Shown here: one piece after another, positions 38,158-51,573 of the stretch
Layout of the letters: the number at the start of each line of letters is the position of its first letter
Position numbering within the stretch: the stretch's first letter is position 1
Assembly: GCA_020086605.1 (NCBI GenBank)
Contig: JACBWW010000007.1
Span: forward strand, 19,537,752 to 19,601,751
Source of the DNA: Lanius collurio
Lineage: Eukaryota > Chordata > Aves > Passeriformes > Laniidae
DNA: 64,000 nucleotides
Direction of reading: 5' to 3'
Program-made: the position numbers and the translations under genes
Notes under the pieces: model-generated
Databases searched by the model: none
Seen by the model: the letters and a program-made list of their open reading frames with translations, nothing else
Told to the model about the DNA's origin: nothing

Positions 38158-40714
38158 CTGAAAATAGAAAAGAAAGAAATACGTGAAGATAAAATACAAG
38201 CTAGAAAATTATATAAACTGCATTTGTCACTAAAAAGACATACAGTAGGAGGGAATTAAATATGCAAACCTAAAACAAATGGACAAACCCCAAAATGAAC
38301 ATTATCAATATTATCAAAGAACATTCAATATCTGAAAATAGCAACACTATTTTTAACATATTCAGGTCCTGTGCTGAACAAATACAGGGCATAAACCAAA
38401 ACCTTTCAGACTGATCTGTCTAAACTTAATTACTTATGGGATCACCTCTGAATTTTATTCCATTACAGACTCCCAATTTATGCATCTATTAAAGCAATGC
38501 AAGAGATGCGTTCTGCACTCATTTCCTAACATGTAGTATTTAGAAACAATCAGTGAACTTGACAGGAATAAATTATAGACACTCATTGCACTAAAGAATT
38601 ATATATACACAAAATATAAGAAGCGATTTTTAAAAAAGGCAAGGCAAAGGACATATATGTAGAAAATTGGGTTTTTCTACATCAAGACCCCACTTAAAAA
38701 CATTTACAGAAAAAAGATAATGGCATACATATATATTATTATTTTTACAGAATAAATACCCTTCCAAGAGGTGCTTTTAAAAGAAGAAAATGTGAATTTT
38801 AAGATAGATAGTATACTTTATCCTAATTTCAGTCTAATTATCCTTTGTGAATTTGTGGCCACAGGGTTTTTAAGATGAACATGATAATTGCTTGTACTGC
38901 CACAGCACCAATAAGTGCTAAGAACCCGTTGTGTGCTACATCCTTAATCATCCTGAATTCTTGTTACATTTTTTTCAAGAATGAGCAAATTGGCATTATG
39001 ATCACACTAATCATATGAATAAACAAAAAACCCCAAAAACCAGAAAGATGAATGGAATAAGCCTCATAAATAATAGTTTAGCATAGCAGGCCAAAATCCT
39101 CAGTTTGCTCTTTAATAACTGTTTAAAGGTTTCTTACTGTATGCTTAAATGCAATAGATTTGTTTCCCTTTTTCTGCGGAGATTACTATTCCTTACTTAA
39201 CAAGAGCATTAAAACTATGAGGAAGACATAATAGATAACTGAAATTATTTCAGCACAATCAGTGGGCATCAATAGTCAAATGTTTAAAATATTATAAGTA
39301 GGATTAGGAAAGGCGTAGAAATTACATCTTTCAAATTAAAACAGATATATCCTATGTCAGATACTCATCTGATAATTTTTAGGCAGGTATGTTCCACATT
39401 CTTACACATATATACATATTGCTTTAATGTTATTATAGTTAAAAGTTTTGACTGAGGAAACAGAATTCAATGAAAATCAAAGAAAGCATGTACTTAAGTT
39501 ATATACCTACATAACTTATGAAACTGACTCTGAGGGAAATACGTCACTGACAGTCAACAGGTTTTAAGCCTAAACCACTTAGAAAAGAAGGAACTTAGCC
39601 CTTAAGTGACTTACATGTTTGTAAACATTTTGCTTGCAGAATTTTTCCTTTACTTATAACTGTTGCTATTATGACTCCTCAGTTGTATATATACTCACCC
39701 TCATCATATTAAACTTTTTATATCCAGTCCAAGCCTCCATTCTTGCCTTTTAACAGTTGCATAGCTGATTACACAGAATAACAATATAAAGTGCAGAAAG
39801 AGGCTATATGACAGAATAGGAGAATGCTCTCTCTTGTTGAACATACTGGAAGTTGTCATACCTTCTAAGGATTATATTCAAGATAATTTCTTTCATTTCT
39901 TTCTTTATTCTGAATTGTATTCTGAATGTACACTTTTTGTGTTTAAAATACATCAATTATTTTACTAGGGAGCTTGGTTAAAATTACCATAAAATTGCTA
40001 AAACGCAATGCATTTTAACAGCAGGCCTCTATTTCTAAGGAAAGAAATACAAGTATATAATATATTAAGTGAAAGACACTACAGTGGTTGGAGAGAAGAC
40101 AAATGACATCTCAGGGTGCACCAGCGTTTCCCTGAGGAAAATGTTTTGGTTTTCTTCAGAGAAAGGAGAAATTATACATGTTTTTATTAATCCAATTATG
40201 ACTAATTAATTATGATTAATTAATTAATTAATCACATTATTATTAGGCATAATTATACAATATGCACACCAAAAGGTATAATTTTGCATTTCAATGGACA
40301 TTTATATCTATTCACTAAAAAACATAAGAACGCCCACAAGTTACTGCTTTTAGAAGGGTACTTGAGCAGTGGAGCACATCCCACTTCAGCCTCTGTGAGT
40401 TTGGGAGCCTCATTTCCTTTCCCTGTTTTCTGAGCTCTATTTTTCCTTTAGTTCATACTCATTGTCTTCTGTAAGTCATTCTCACCTATCATACTACACC
40501 TTCTTGTTCTTTACATCACATCACATGATATTTCATGAATCTAAAAGCTTTTTAATTAGAGCAGATTTCAAACAATACTGTACATACTTCATAAAGATGA
40601 GGGTGACTTTTTTACTGGAAACAAAATATAAAAATACAAAACTAAAATGAAAATTAAAATCGAGTCATAATATCTTGATTTCTAATAATAGTAGCCACAA
40701 AAGCATTTACTTAC
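38158..40714 (-). other. MYO16: MYO16 intron D-E, 2.6 kb
   Basis: Donor A|GTAAGT, acceptor TATTTTCAG. AT-rich; apart from a short TTAA-type palindromic run near 40.2 kb nothing stands out. Confidence 0.88.
40203..40233. repeat. TTAA/AATT palindromic run
   Basis: Repeated TAATTAAT units forming a self-complementary AT tract. Confidence 0.8.
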
Positions 40715-40790
40715 TTTTCATTACAAATATGAGATTTTGTGAAAGGGAATCTTTATTTTTTTCTATCGCACCAGCAATTTCATATGTAAC
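40715..40790 (-). CDS. MYO16: MYO16 motor exon D: EKNKDSL helix
   Basis: 76 nt: 25 codons plus one nucleotide. The peptide runs VTYEIAGAIEKNKDSLSQNL then IFVMK. It corresponds to the universal myosin V-x-Y-x-V-x-G-(F/A)-(L/I)-E-K-N-K-D-x-L segment of the lower 50-kDa domain. The exon is too short to be found by length alone. It was placed because it completes HYAGRV from exon C, and its 3' single A plus CT at the start of exon E makes a Thr codon. The acceptor is TTTATTATAG and the donor is a consensus A|GTAAGT. The upstream intron is about 9.9 kb and holds an LTR and other repeats. Confidence 0.94.
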
Positions 40791-43069
40791 CTATAATAAA
40801 ATATTGTGACATCATTAGTAATGACCAATGCATCTTTTAAAAATCTTACAGCAGTAGAAACGAAGCTATGCTTTTTTCCACTCAACAGTTAAAGGCTGGC
40901 ACCAGGTAGTAACTTTTGGCATTTTCTAAGTGCCAACAATATTGACCATAAGAACAGGCTGTTGAACACTATGTGCCTCTGCAACTATACAGAAATTTCA
41001 GTGGACTGATTTTAAAATATTTCCACAATGCAAGACTTTGAATCAAATATGTGCTGTAAAGCAGGAGACAGAGCCCTAAACATTGCTTTCCCTGTAGGAT
41101 GAACAAGCCACTCCCAGATCACAGATCTTGCCAATGGGAAACTGTCCCCACTAACCACGACAAAGCAATCTGAGTCCCAGCTCACATGCAGGACAAGTTA
41201 CAAACATTGATATATCCTTTGGAGGCAAGTACAGTCTATTGGTTATGCACAAATCTCATTCATGTTTCTAACAATGACACCCATAAGGATTTTGGGTCAC
41301 CTCAGTTGCCTGAAGTCATAATTTCAAGAATAGACAGTTGGGTTGTCCCTGCATCTGTCATCTGACTGCAGATAAATTCTAACATATGTGGTAGGCACTC
41401 TAAAAATTGAGTACAATCTGAGTTCTAGCCAGAGGTCCTAAGGGTAAATCCAAAATGAAGAAATACAACCAAATATGTCTTTTAGTACTGAGCCCATCCC
41501 TGAAGACACTGTATAGAAAAGAAGCACTAAGACAAGGAAGCAGTCACCAAGCACAGTTGTTTTGTTTTTTTTTTTTTAAACTTTGTATGGGGATGGAAGA
41601 CAAATAACTAGCTAGTTTACAGACTTTAGATATAAGAAGCCCTGGCTTGCACAGCAGTAGAACCCACAGGGAATTTTTAAGTTAAAAAGGAAGAAAATTA
41701 CAGATTTCAATACTTGCATGATTAGGCAAGTACTTAGAATACAGTTAAGCTTTATTTACCTTGGGACCATGTTTCTATCTAAAGCTTTCTTTAATTTTTT
41801 GTATTGGATCTATATCATAAGCCCCTTAGGTATTTGGGGAAATCTTATCCTTGTACATTTAATAAAGCTGTAAATACATAATTAAGATTAGTAACACTAA
41901 TCAGTGCATTAATTTTCCATTGGGTCATTTGACAATTATGCAATGCTATCTTGCTCACAAAATAAATTATTTGACTTGGAAGTGTATAAACTGTTAGAGT
42001 GAGTAATTGTCAAACGATGTAATTACTATGGCGTCTGACATGAAAAAGGTGTAACAAGGGAATTATGATTCTTTTCCATGACAGATGCAATGTTATGTAT
42101 TTTCTAATTGCATTTCCTGAGAACATACAACACAGTTAGCAAACTATTAAAATACTTTAAGTATACTATTAAATGCTTTTAGTATACTCAACATAAATGT
42201 TATACCATACAGGTCCATAAAAGGTAATCAACAGAACTTATATGACAAATCCATAATGCCATTTCCTAATTGAGTGTCTTGGGCTTTGACTAAATTAGAA
42301 GAAGAGAATTAGTATTGGTGGGAAGAGTAGGTAAGTATAGCAGCGGGAGATACTATATTATGATTAAGTGCCTAGATTGAAACAGGGAGAAGTTTCAGTA
42401 TTGATGCTGGTATAATACATCACAAACTTCTAGAACTATATTTATAAGACATATTTCATATCACATAAAATAGATAAAAGTTAGGAGGATTCCCTTTTAT
42501 GAGGAAATTGCTAATTCTCTTAACAATTTTCCCATAGACTTGGTAAATTAATTCATTGCCTAAAGACGTGAAAACTGACTCAATGAAATGACACTCCAGG
42601 GTTCCATAGTCATTGCTAGTCCTACAAAATAGAAAAAGAAATAAGTCCTCTTCTAGCTGAAAATTTTGGTAATTTAATCTTGTCCTCATCAGAGATGCCA
42701 ACCTACATGGCACCTAAAGCATGTATATTTGCCTCAGTTTTCTCCCATTGTGTTTCTAAAATGAACCTAGCTCAAACCCTGCACTGGCTGGTACTCAAGC
42801 ACAGTGGATAGCTATTCTGGGGAGACAAAAACAAGCAAATATTGCATGCTTTAGACAAGAAATGTGCACTCACTTAAATCATGGGTTCAGTATTACAAAA
42901 CATACTCCTTATTGTCACTTCCATTTATTGATTTATTGCAGTTGTTTGCTTTATGTTGCTTTACATGATGAACTTTTTTGGAGAAGACAGTATGCAAACC
43001 TATGTGTCTGTGTTAGCCAAAGGAAACAAGACCTTTATATACTATCTGAATAGCTGAACTATTTTTATT

Positions 43070-43094
43070 AAAAAAAAAAAAAAAAAAAAAAAAA
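43070..43094. repeat. Poly-A run, 25 nt
   Basis: Homopolymer A inside the C-D intron; no associated element recognised. Confidence 0.95.
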
Positions 43095-46000
43095 GGTGTG
43101 CTGTTCCACACATTTTCTTTCGTTATTAGAGATAAAAACAAAAAAAAGGGATTTGCTTTCCTTCTAAATTTAAGTTCATAAAGGAAGAGAGCTTAACATG
43201 GTCCCTTCTCAGCTTTCAGGGCTCTGCCCATGAAGGTGCTCTTGTCCTGCAGGCTCTATCTCACCTTTTTGCTTAGAATCTCTTGACCAGCATTTGCTGC
43301 TCAAATCTCTCTCTCCAGAACTCAGTAGCACTTCCAGCATCTTTTACGACTCTGTGTCAAGGAGTTTCACTAATTGCTAAGTATGAGAAAAAAACCTTAA
43401 TTTTATTTGTTTTGAATCTGTTTTCTGGTCATTTAAGTTAGCATAGCTGGTTTTAATACCATGAGAACTACCAGATAAAAGCAAAAGGTAAAACACCTAG
43501 AAAACAGGACACTCATCAGATATTCACCGAGCTGACTTTGGGAACTGCATATTCCTCTTATCTTTTTACATATTCTTTCCACTTTGCTTCATTAATTATC
43601 TTCATGCCAGAAAATCAGAAGACTGTACATATTATGTTCTGAACAAAAGTATCCTGTCTCATAACATCTGACTTGTTTAAGGGATTTTCTCCAAGTTTAT
43701 TGGATATCCCAATATACTTTATCAACAGGACCACCCTTACACATAGCTTTCATCAAGTCCTTAAAATATTCTTTTTTTGGTAAATAATTTTCATATCTTG
43801 TGATAGGCCAAAAGAGCTCATGGTTAATGGCAGATTTGGCAGGAACCCTAAAACAAGCTAGGAAGATGCCACCTGGAACATTAAGAACAACTTGGCTGCA
43901 TTTGTAGTTAAAAAGGAAAATTTTACTATTTTAATAGCAAAATGTAACTCAGAAACTTACAGTTTTTCCTGTGTTGTGAATTTTAGTTAACAAAAAAAAT
44001 AATTAGTTTATGTAGTAAAAGAGAAATTTTTGATAACATGTCCAAGGACAATTTAATGCATAGAGAGACACTTGTAGTTTCTAATTTTCTGCCAATACTT
44101 GAATGTGAGTGATATGCTTGCATGTGACATTTTTTAAGCATCACTGGGTTTGTCAATGTCCCAAAACAAACCTTGTTAAGCAACAAGTGAGCTAAATAAT
44201 TTTATAGTCTGTCAAGTCCAATTCTAACACTGTGATAGAATAGCATTTTGAAAGAAGGAAGTATTCAGAAACAAAATAGAAGGGTGGGGGTAAGTGTTTT
44301 GTCATTTTCTCCTGTAAGTGAGAATCGCAAATCAAGACTACCTAAAGAAAGAGAGAAAGGGAGAAAAAAGCACGACTGTCATGCCTGTGTGAGAACAAGA
44401 ATCTATGTCGAGTAGCCTTTGTAGGCCTTGGTACAGCTTAGACAAGATTGATTTGAGTGTTGTGTCTGGGGATTCAGCCTGGGGAAAAAAATAGAGAAAA
44501 AGAAAGCATCCTTATTGATTAATCCATCTCCTTTTGTCTTTAGATTTAGAGGTTCAGTTTCAGAGTCTGCCTGGGATATACAAGGCATTTCAGAGAAGAC
44601 CACCCTGGTGAAGGTGAGCTGACAGCTGAGACATATTTTTGATATGCAGGTAGCTGAGAAATGAAAGACATTGATCTGCACTTAAAGGAATATTATGTGC
44701 ACTGGATTACAGAGCAAAGAAGTTGGTCTTTATGTCTGGTCGGTTTATTGCACAGGATGAGTCAAAACAGTGGAAAGACAAACAGCAACAAGGGGCTTAT
44801 CTAATTTGCAAATTCAAGTTTAAATTAAACAGCAGAAACCTTAAATTATGATAATGTATTATTCAGATCACATGAACAATGGGGAAAATAGATCATTATC
44901 TCAAATACCAGCATGTTGAATACCACTGTTAGGTAAAGCTGAATCTCTTGGCAATGTGCTAAGACAATATATTTCTGATTTACTTATTGATATATTAATT
45001 CTTCTCTAAAATTTAAAAAAAAAAATAAAGAACATTGACTCCTTGAGAAAGTTCAATGACTGAAATTATGCTATTCAAAAATCATGGCTATCGATATGCC
45101 CAGCAGTTCAAAGATATAATTCATATGAAGCCCTTTTTTAAGTGAGACCCCACAATATAAATATTAATGTTATCAATAAAAGAACCTAAACATTCAGTAC
45201 TATGGATTCTCAGGATAGTTTCAGCTGATGGTCAGATGGACCCATAAAATGCTTTGCTACCTCAAGCCAAGCTTGCAAGGTGTAGTGTGTGCCTCTTCCC
45301 TCACAGACAGCCTCTGTGAGAAGCATCTCAGGATACCCACATGCAGATCAGGCATCAGAAACAAAGCAATGCCCCAGACGAGCAGAATTTTTCTGGAAGA
45401 AATCAGACTGCCAGTGTTCAGAGAAATGTGTTAAAGAACATTCAGATAAAGCCTTTCACCAGGATTATTTTTTTTAAGTCATAAAACCCCTAAATCATTC
45501 TGTTCTACCTTCTGCCTGAACAAAACAGATAAGCTTTTTGTCTTACAGAACTCAGATACCAAGACATTAAACAGCTCTTAGAAAAGACTCATAATGTGTC
45601 AAGGCATTGTAGGATTCTGTTCAGCTGTAAAATTAAAACTGGGAGATAAAGTAAAATACTTGATATGATAGAGTACTGATGCTCACAGTGGCCTTTGCTA
45701 AGCATGTGTTCATGTGTGTTCATAAGCAATATATCATATTGCCCATGCAGAAACAGATGGATTTAATCTTGTTCAGGCATAATAGAAAAATTCAAGAGAA
45801 ATGAGGCAAAATTCATTTTCTCTCTTCCACTGGATCATTCTATCACATTTTTGTAAAACAATATTCACTCTCAGATTGTACTAAAATATCTGATTTCTTA
45901 ACATTTGCAGAAGTTAACTTGTGCATATTGTTTCCTCTTCCTTCCCTCTAAAACAGACAAGAAAATAAGAAAAAAATCCAAGGTCTCTCAGAATCATCTC

Positions 46001-48631
46001 ATACACACAGGCTTTCTCAAAATATCCATTCAGCCAGAAAATCAAGTGGTGATTCCAAATTATTTGGCATGTTTCCCCCCCTTACATGTTACTACTTTGA
46101 GCCTCATGTGCATTCTCTGTCTCACTTCAACCTCGTGCTTTTTAATTTTACTTCTGACCCATTCTCTCTTCTCTTTTTCTCTCGGTACTGCTTTTTCTGG
46201 GATAGTCTAAGGCTCATTGTGCTTGGACCAATAATATGGCAATTTTAGTCTTAGGAAAAGTTGCTGAGCATGAAGCTTAAGGGAATGGGCAATACCTCCC
46301 AATTCATGTCACAGCCAATGAAAAAGAATTGATAGTGGATGAAAGATAATTTTTTTACCAGTATCCTGACACAAAATTTCAGAATATATGAACATATTAG
46401 AGGTCTTTAAAACTGCACGGACACATCTGTATCATCTGTAATTATCTCATAATATAAAGCTAGATGTATCGCTTTTGTTCACAAAAAAATTGTCTGTCAA
46501 TCTCAATTAAATATACAAAATTAGGTCTTTTCAGTGAGGAAGTATTTTTAATAACTGCATTTTCCAGTTTAACTGCACTTCTGAGTTGCTAAAATAACTA
46601 CTGCAAGTGTCTGCGTAAATAAATTAGCCCAATTAATTCTGGACTTTGACCTACACCCATACACTACTGATGAAGAGAAGCCCGAATTACAAGGGTCATA
46701 AGAGGTTCATAGCAGGGCCAACATAGAATATTAGTTTGTTTGGTTTTTTTCTAGTTGACTCAGAGTAGCAGCTCTTTAACACTGGCTATGAACTACAGTG
46801 CAGTTACACCGCTTGTTACCCAGAGAAATCAATGTCTGCCTTCACGTTCTAACACATAGCCTGCTGCATTCAGTGTGACTTCCTCCTCAACTGCCAGCCT
46901 AGACACATCACCTGAACATAAACAGTTAATGCTAGAAATGAAGACTTTCATGGCTGATTACCTGTCACAATTTATTGGTAATACTTTATCTACTGTCTAG
47001 GTCTGATTCATCTTTCAGTTATACTCATGTCAATATGGAGAAGCTTTATCAAGTTAAAGGAATAAAAATCAGTGAAAACTGTGGTGAGAGCACTGCTTTT
47101 TTAATTTGGAGATCTCTGAAGGCAACAGTGCAGGGTAAGATGGCTTTACACTGCACTTACTTTAGGCCCATTTAATTGATATCAGACTATAAAAACGGGT
47201 CTCAAAACCTGCCAAATTATATTGACACTTGATATATGAAACTTATTTTTGAATGCCAATAAATCCTGATGCATGTAAAAGCCTCATTCTTTAACATTTT
47301 TCATAAAGCATATCACCAACGACTTCTATAAAAAAGCTACTTAATGTAGTATTAGTGCTATCTAAACAACAGCATCAGCAGTTTTAAAATCTGAGATTTT
47401 CATATTCATGTTCTCAACATATGAAGACATACTAGTCTCAGAATAAACTCAATCTGTGTCATTTAGTACAGTCATACTACCACCAATGTTTATATAAATA
47501 CATATCCCGAACACTGGAAATTTCAATCTGTGATAGCTAGACAATAGTTCCACAAGATACCAAAAATGCAAGTGTCTTTAAGGATTTAGCTCAATTACTA
47601 TTAAAGCAAGGAGAGTTAAGCACTTGCATGAGGATTTTTTGGTTTTGCAGGGCTAAGCATTTTACCATTGTAAGGATGCAAAGAACAACCCGACTGGAAT
47701 AGCTCCTGGCCAGTGTAAATCAAAGGATCTCCACTGACTTCAAAAGAATGTGTGGATTTACATTACTTGGAGAGCTGTCTATTTGTTCATGCTTTCAGAT
47801 TAAATGTCATTACTATTATTAGGAAAAGGTCAAACCAAGTGTCTATGTTATAAAACAAAAAACTAAACAACCATTCAAGGCTAAAACATGTTAATGAAAA
47901 GCGTCCTCTTTACCACTCACAGTTTAACTTTCAGAGCTAGGCACCTGAAATATTGGTCTTAACAAATCTTCTGAATGCTTCTTCAGAGAATAAGGCAAAC
48001 ATTTCTTTCATTTTGAAGTAATGTACTTATTATTCTGATTGTGATTTTAATGTAAATGTCGTGCTGCTGCTTCCATGTCAAGTTTTGGGATGTGGAATCT
48101 TTTTGAGCTCTTATGATAAATTTGTCTTAACAGAACTGTATTAAAAAATACTTATATAACAAGTATAAAAAAAGTTTAGAAATTAAATATCTGAAATTCA
48201 TGTCCAGTTCTTTATTCCATCACTTGAACTCTTAGTAAGTTTCATAAAATCTTGGTTGTACTGTTATCTAACCACAGTGCACCCACATTCCTACTGACAA
48301 GTCCCAATAGTGGAAGTATTCAAACCATTTAACTTTGGAAAATAATTTGATTTTAAGTAGAAGGCCTTATGATGAAAGAAGAACCTACAGGGAGTTATTT
48401 AGAGTATTTGGGTTAGGAACTTAAGCACTACTCAAATAGTCTTTTCCACAATGACTGCATTTCTATAACTAGGCAGGAACAAATTTGCTTCTGTCAAAAC
48501 ATAACTCAAGGCTTCCATCAGCCTCATTCCAAGTGGGAAGCCACAAAATGGATCTGTCCGCATTTATACCACTGTCAGATTATCTAAAAAAAATTACTAT
48601 CCCTTTTAACATATATCTAATTTGCTTGCTT

Positions 48632-49596
48632 TGACTTGTGGGTGGTTGTGGGGACAATTGTTGCAGTGGTTGCAGTGGACCCCCCTAGACCCCTTCTAGG
48701 CCTCTGCTGGGGTTTTGGGAGTTCCCTTTTTCTCTTGAGGAATTTTCTCCCATATGTGTTACTGAGGCAACAAATTGCTGGGTACTTGGGAGAAACAAAA
48801 GAACTGGCCACGGAGGGGAGGAGCCGACTTTGGGCTACTGTTTTCACCTGGGTGTGCCTGGGACTCGGTGTGGAGACGGGGAGAGACCACTCTCATCAGC
48901 ATTGCGGGTTTCCTGCTGGAGAAACCCCAGGATCCCAAACCTGTCCTTCCCTGCCTCGCTGGGAGCTGAGCTGCAGACCCTGCTGCCTCAGCCTTCGCTG
49001 CTCTGCAGCCCTGCCTGTCCTGCCTGCCGAGACCTCCGGGGATTCCTACCACACCTCCGCAGCTCGATACATCTCGCCTGCCACCCGGAAGTCGTGCTCC
49101 TACTGCTGCTCCAGCCTGCCTGGACAGGAGAGCCCGGACAGACCCCAGGATCAGCTGCCCAGGGAGGTTTGTGAAGCCTTTCTTCCATCCCTTCCCGGAT
49201 CTCAGGCCACCATCACTCCGTGCTCCCCGAGCTCGCTCCAGAGCGCCCCCTGCAGCCGCGGGGGAACCATCGCACCTGCCCTGCTCACCGGGAGCCGCCA
49301 GCGCCCCTGCCGGCTGTGACTGGAACTGCACCAGAGGGGAAAGGGCCTGACAGCCGAGAGAGGCTGCACTGGGTTTGTGGTTCCGTTTGCTGTCACCACT
49401 GTAGTTATTGTTGTTTGTTTGCCTGTTTATATATCTGTATTTTAGTAAAGAACTGTTATTCCTATTCTTTATATCTTTGCCTGAAAGCCCCTTAATCTCA
49501 AAATTATAATAATTCAGAGAGAAGGGGATTGCATCCTTCATTTCAAAGGAGGCTCCTGTCTTCCTTAGCAGACATCTGTCTTTTCAAACCAAGACA
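48632..49596 (+). mobile_element. Solo LTR of a songbird-type endogenous retrovirus, 965 bp
   Basis: A GC- and CpG-rich island bounded by TGACTTG at the left and CAAGACA at the right (inverted match TG-A/T-CTTG) and flanked on both sides by GCTT (48628-48631 and 49597-49600), a 4-bp target duplication. Near the 3' end are TTTATATAT (about 49426) and AGTAAAGAAC (about 49443), a plausible core promoter and variant poly(A) signal. The text from GTTTGCTGTCACCACTGTAG to GAAAGCCCCTTAATCTCAAA is one I recognise as a very common passerine ERV LTR (probably ERVL-like, from memory). Large open frames on both strands (227 and 260 codons) reflect GC richness and match no retroviral protein I know. It is antisense to MYO16. 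Confidence 0.82.
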
Positions 49597-49600
49597 GCTT

Positions 49601-50031
49601 CCCTGGCTGTGTCCCTGCGATGTGACTCTGAGATAGTCTGTTTGTCTAACGTCCAAGCAGCCCGGGCTCTGATCTGGTTGGTTGTTTATCCCAGCGCCGC
49701 CCCTGGTATCCCCTTCCCCCTCTCTGGGACAAAACCAAGGGGACACAAAGCCTCATTCTCTTACCCTGGCCGATTCTTGCCCAGGTCGGTGCTCTGTCTC
49801 TCGGGACAGAGGGTCTAAATCACGCTAAGATCACAGAGGGGAGTCTGAGCACTATTTCTCTCTCTGTTTCTGTTTCTGGTGAGTAGGTAACAGCTGGCAC
49901 TGACTTAAGTGGAGCTGCACAGCCAAGGAATATTTAGGCTATTTGTAAATGGTTTAAGATATTCCAAGGCATAAAGAGGCAAGAAATTACCACAGAAATT
50001 AAGCAGTGTACAAAGCTATTCAATTACCAGA
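49601..50031. repeat. Unnamed dispersed repeat, copy 2
   Basis: Second copy of the repeat at 36090-36508, same orientation, about 430 bp. It begins right after the 965-bp LTR and its target duplication. Small insertions and deletions separate the copies (for example an extra GTTTGTCTAAC stretch here), showing both are old independent insertions or an old family, not a recent duplication. Confidence 0.8.
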
Positions 50032-50649
50032 GACAATGTGAAAATGAAGTATTGGAAAGGAAAGGGTAAGAAGCCTATTTAAAAGAATTGATTATATTTC
50101 CTGTGAAACAGGCAGGGGAATAAGAAAAATATTAATCTAATATTACAGTCATACTGAAAGACATTTAACATGTTTGGGGCTTTCATAGGAAAGAAAAAAA
50201 GTGACTACTAACAAAAAAAGTGGGGGCCTTATTTTTGGGTTTTTTTTTTACCAGATTAATGCTGGTAACCCAGGTATCTACACATATAGCAGAGGAGCTA
50301 CAGGGAACCTGTACTGTTCTGAAAGCCCATCTGTATACAAAATGAAGCTAATTAAAATGGCATTAAACATTTATATTGAGGGATCTGAATCACTCCTTTC
50401 TACATGGAATGCTTATAAGGAAGAAAAAAATTTAGGAGCTAGAACTAGGTAGCCTGTATCCTGCATGCTGTGATGTAAGCCATGCATTTTATACACTAGA
50501 CGTGGCATTGAGATTCTAAGTTATCCTCTGAAAATTTTCTACTTGACAGTGAAATCTTATTTATAGTCAGGACTTGGAGAAGTCATGTAAAATTTTGTTT
50601 TGTTTACTTTTTTCATTAGCTGCATGTAAATGATATTCAAACAACTTAC

Positions 50650-50850
50650 CCTCCCAGCATAATGCATCACAGTGAAGGTGGAGCCCAGATCCTTTGGGGC
50701 AAGGTTACCATTTCCATCTTTTGTGGAGGAATAGACTGTATTTGTGTCTGATGTATCCAGGTATGACTGAATGCGTTTAGAAAGACTCTGTTCCACTGAC
50801 CAAATAGATTGGCTTTCTTCATCCAGCATTGACAAAAAGCCTGATGGTTT
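50650..50850 (-). CDS. MYO16: MYO16 motor exon C: LLDEE-like block to HYAGR
   Basis: 67 codons, phase 0 at both ends. It opens with [17 protein letters not shown], equivalent to the conventional G-I-x-x-L-L-D-E-E-C block after the relay loop, and ends FTVMHYAGR. The middle ([20 protein letters not shown], then [17 protein letters not shown]) is the weakly conserved lower 50-kDa segment. It matches what I recall of vertebrate MYO16, where conventional myosins have a different sequence. The acceptor is TTTCATTTCAG and the donor AGG|GTAAGT. The conserved HYAG-(R/K)-V-x-Y motif is split by the intron: R ends this exon and V starts the next, which fixes both boundaries. Confidence 0.96.
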
Positions 50851-51420
50851 CTGAAATGAAAAATAAATTTGTCTCATTTTATACAGGAGCAATAGAATTT
50901 CAGTTCTTCCTTGTAGAATAACACAGCTTGTAATTTAGTAAAGAGAAACATATATCACCTCAAAAACAAAGGAAAAATATAAAAGATTAATTTTTTTTTT
51001 TAAGTGTTCAAGGCTGGTTGTTCTATAGGAAAGATAGGGAATAGTATTTCAGTTGCCAAAAATGGTCACTATTGACAATCTTTTAGAAACAGATTGTGTT
51101 ACTTGCTTCTTAGAAGTTGTACTCCAGAAACAAGTTTCAGGCACTAAAGAAACTGTCAGGCTCACAGAAGAGCCTCGTCAGTCCTACGGCAGCACAGTCA
51201 CCACGATGCACAGATGCTACACATGAATCAGTACAGGCAGGGAGTTTCTGTTGCATCTTCCTCAGCACTGCCCTGTTAGTAAACACTGTGAGCCACTGAG
51301 CAGTGGCCTCTTTGACCTGTAACCCTGTCTGAAGATTCATAAACTGGAAAAGTTTGTTTTAGCCTAACATGCACAGACTGTGAATAAACATACATGGTGT
51401 AAAATGGATCTGGAAACTAC
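50851..51420 (-). other. MYO16: MYO16 intron B-C, 570 bp
   Basis: Donor CAG|GTAGTT, acceptor TTTCATTTCAG. No repeat or other feature is visible. Confidence 0.9.
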
Positions 51421-51573
51421 CTGAAAGAAAAAATCCAAGGCTGCAGTATGGTTACCAGGAGAATACATCGTTTCCATGGCAACTCCCTCTTGTACACATT
51501 CTGCTTGCTCTTGAAGGAAAAGCACTTCATTGAGGTACTGGTGTATCTTCTCATTGGTCATGTTGACACACAG
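51421..51573 (-). CDS. MYO16: MYO16 motor exon B: relay helix
   Basis: Exactly 51 codons, phase 0 at both ends. It starts [19 protein letters not shown] and ends LDFFFQ. In conventional myosins this position reads L-C-x-N-Y-x-N-E-K-L-Q-x-F-F followed by the relay helix, so the exon carries the helix that passes switch II movement to the converter. The variant text ([17 protein letters not shown] in place of the usual N-H-x-M-F-x-L-E-Q-E-E-Y-x-x-E-G-I) is typical of the divergent class XVI motor. The acceptor is ACAATAG at 51574-51580 and the donor is CAG|GTAGTT at 51420. The next exon follows after a 570-bp intron. Confidence 0.95.

Larger units (their letters stand above)
40791..50649 (-). 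other. MYO16: MYO16 intron C-D, 9.9 kb
   Basis: Donor AGG|GTAAGT, acceptor TTTATTATAG. It contains the 965-bp solo LTR and, next to it, the second copy of the unnamed dispersed repeat. A 25-A run lies at 43.07 kb. From 41.0 to 48.6 kb I see no gene or recognised repeat. Confidence 0.88.

Noticed and set aside
48636..49541. Long open frames on both strands (227 and 260 codons) as protein genes
   Set aside because: They overlap each other inside a GC-rich LTR with defined ends, show no domain, and stop-free frames are expected by chance at this composition.
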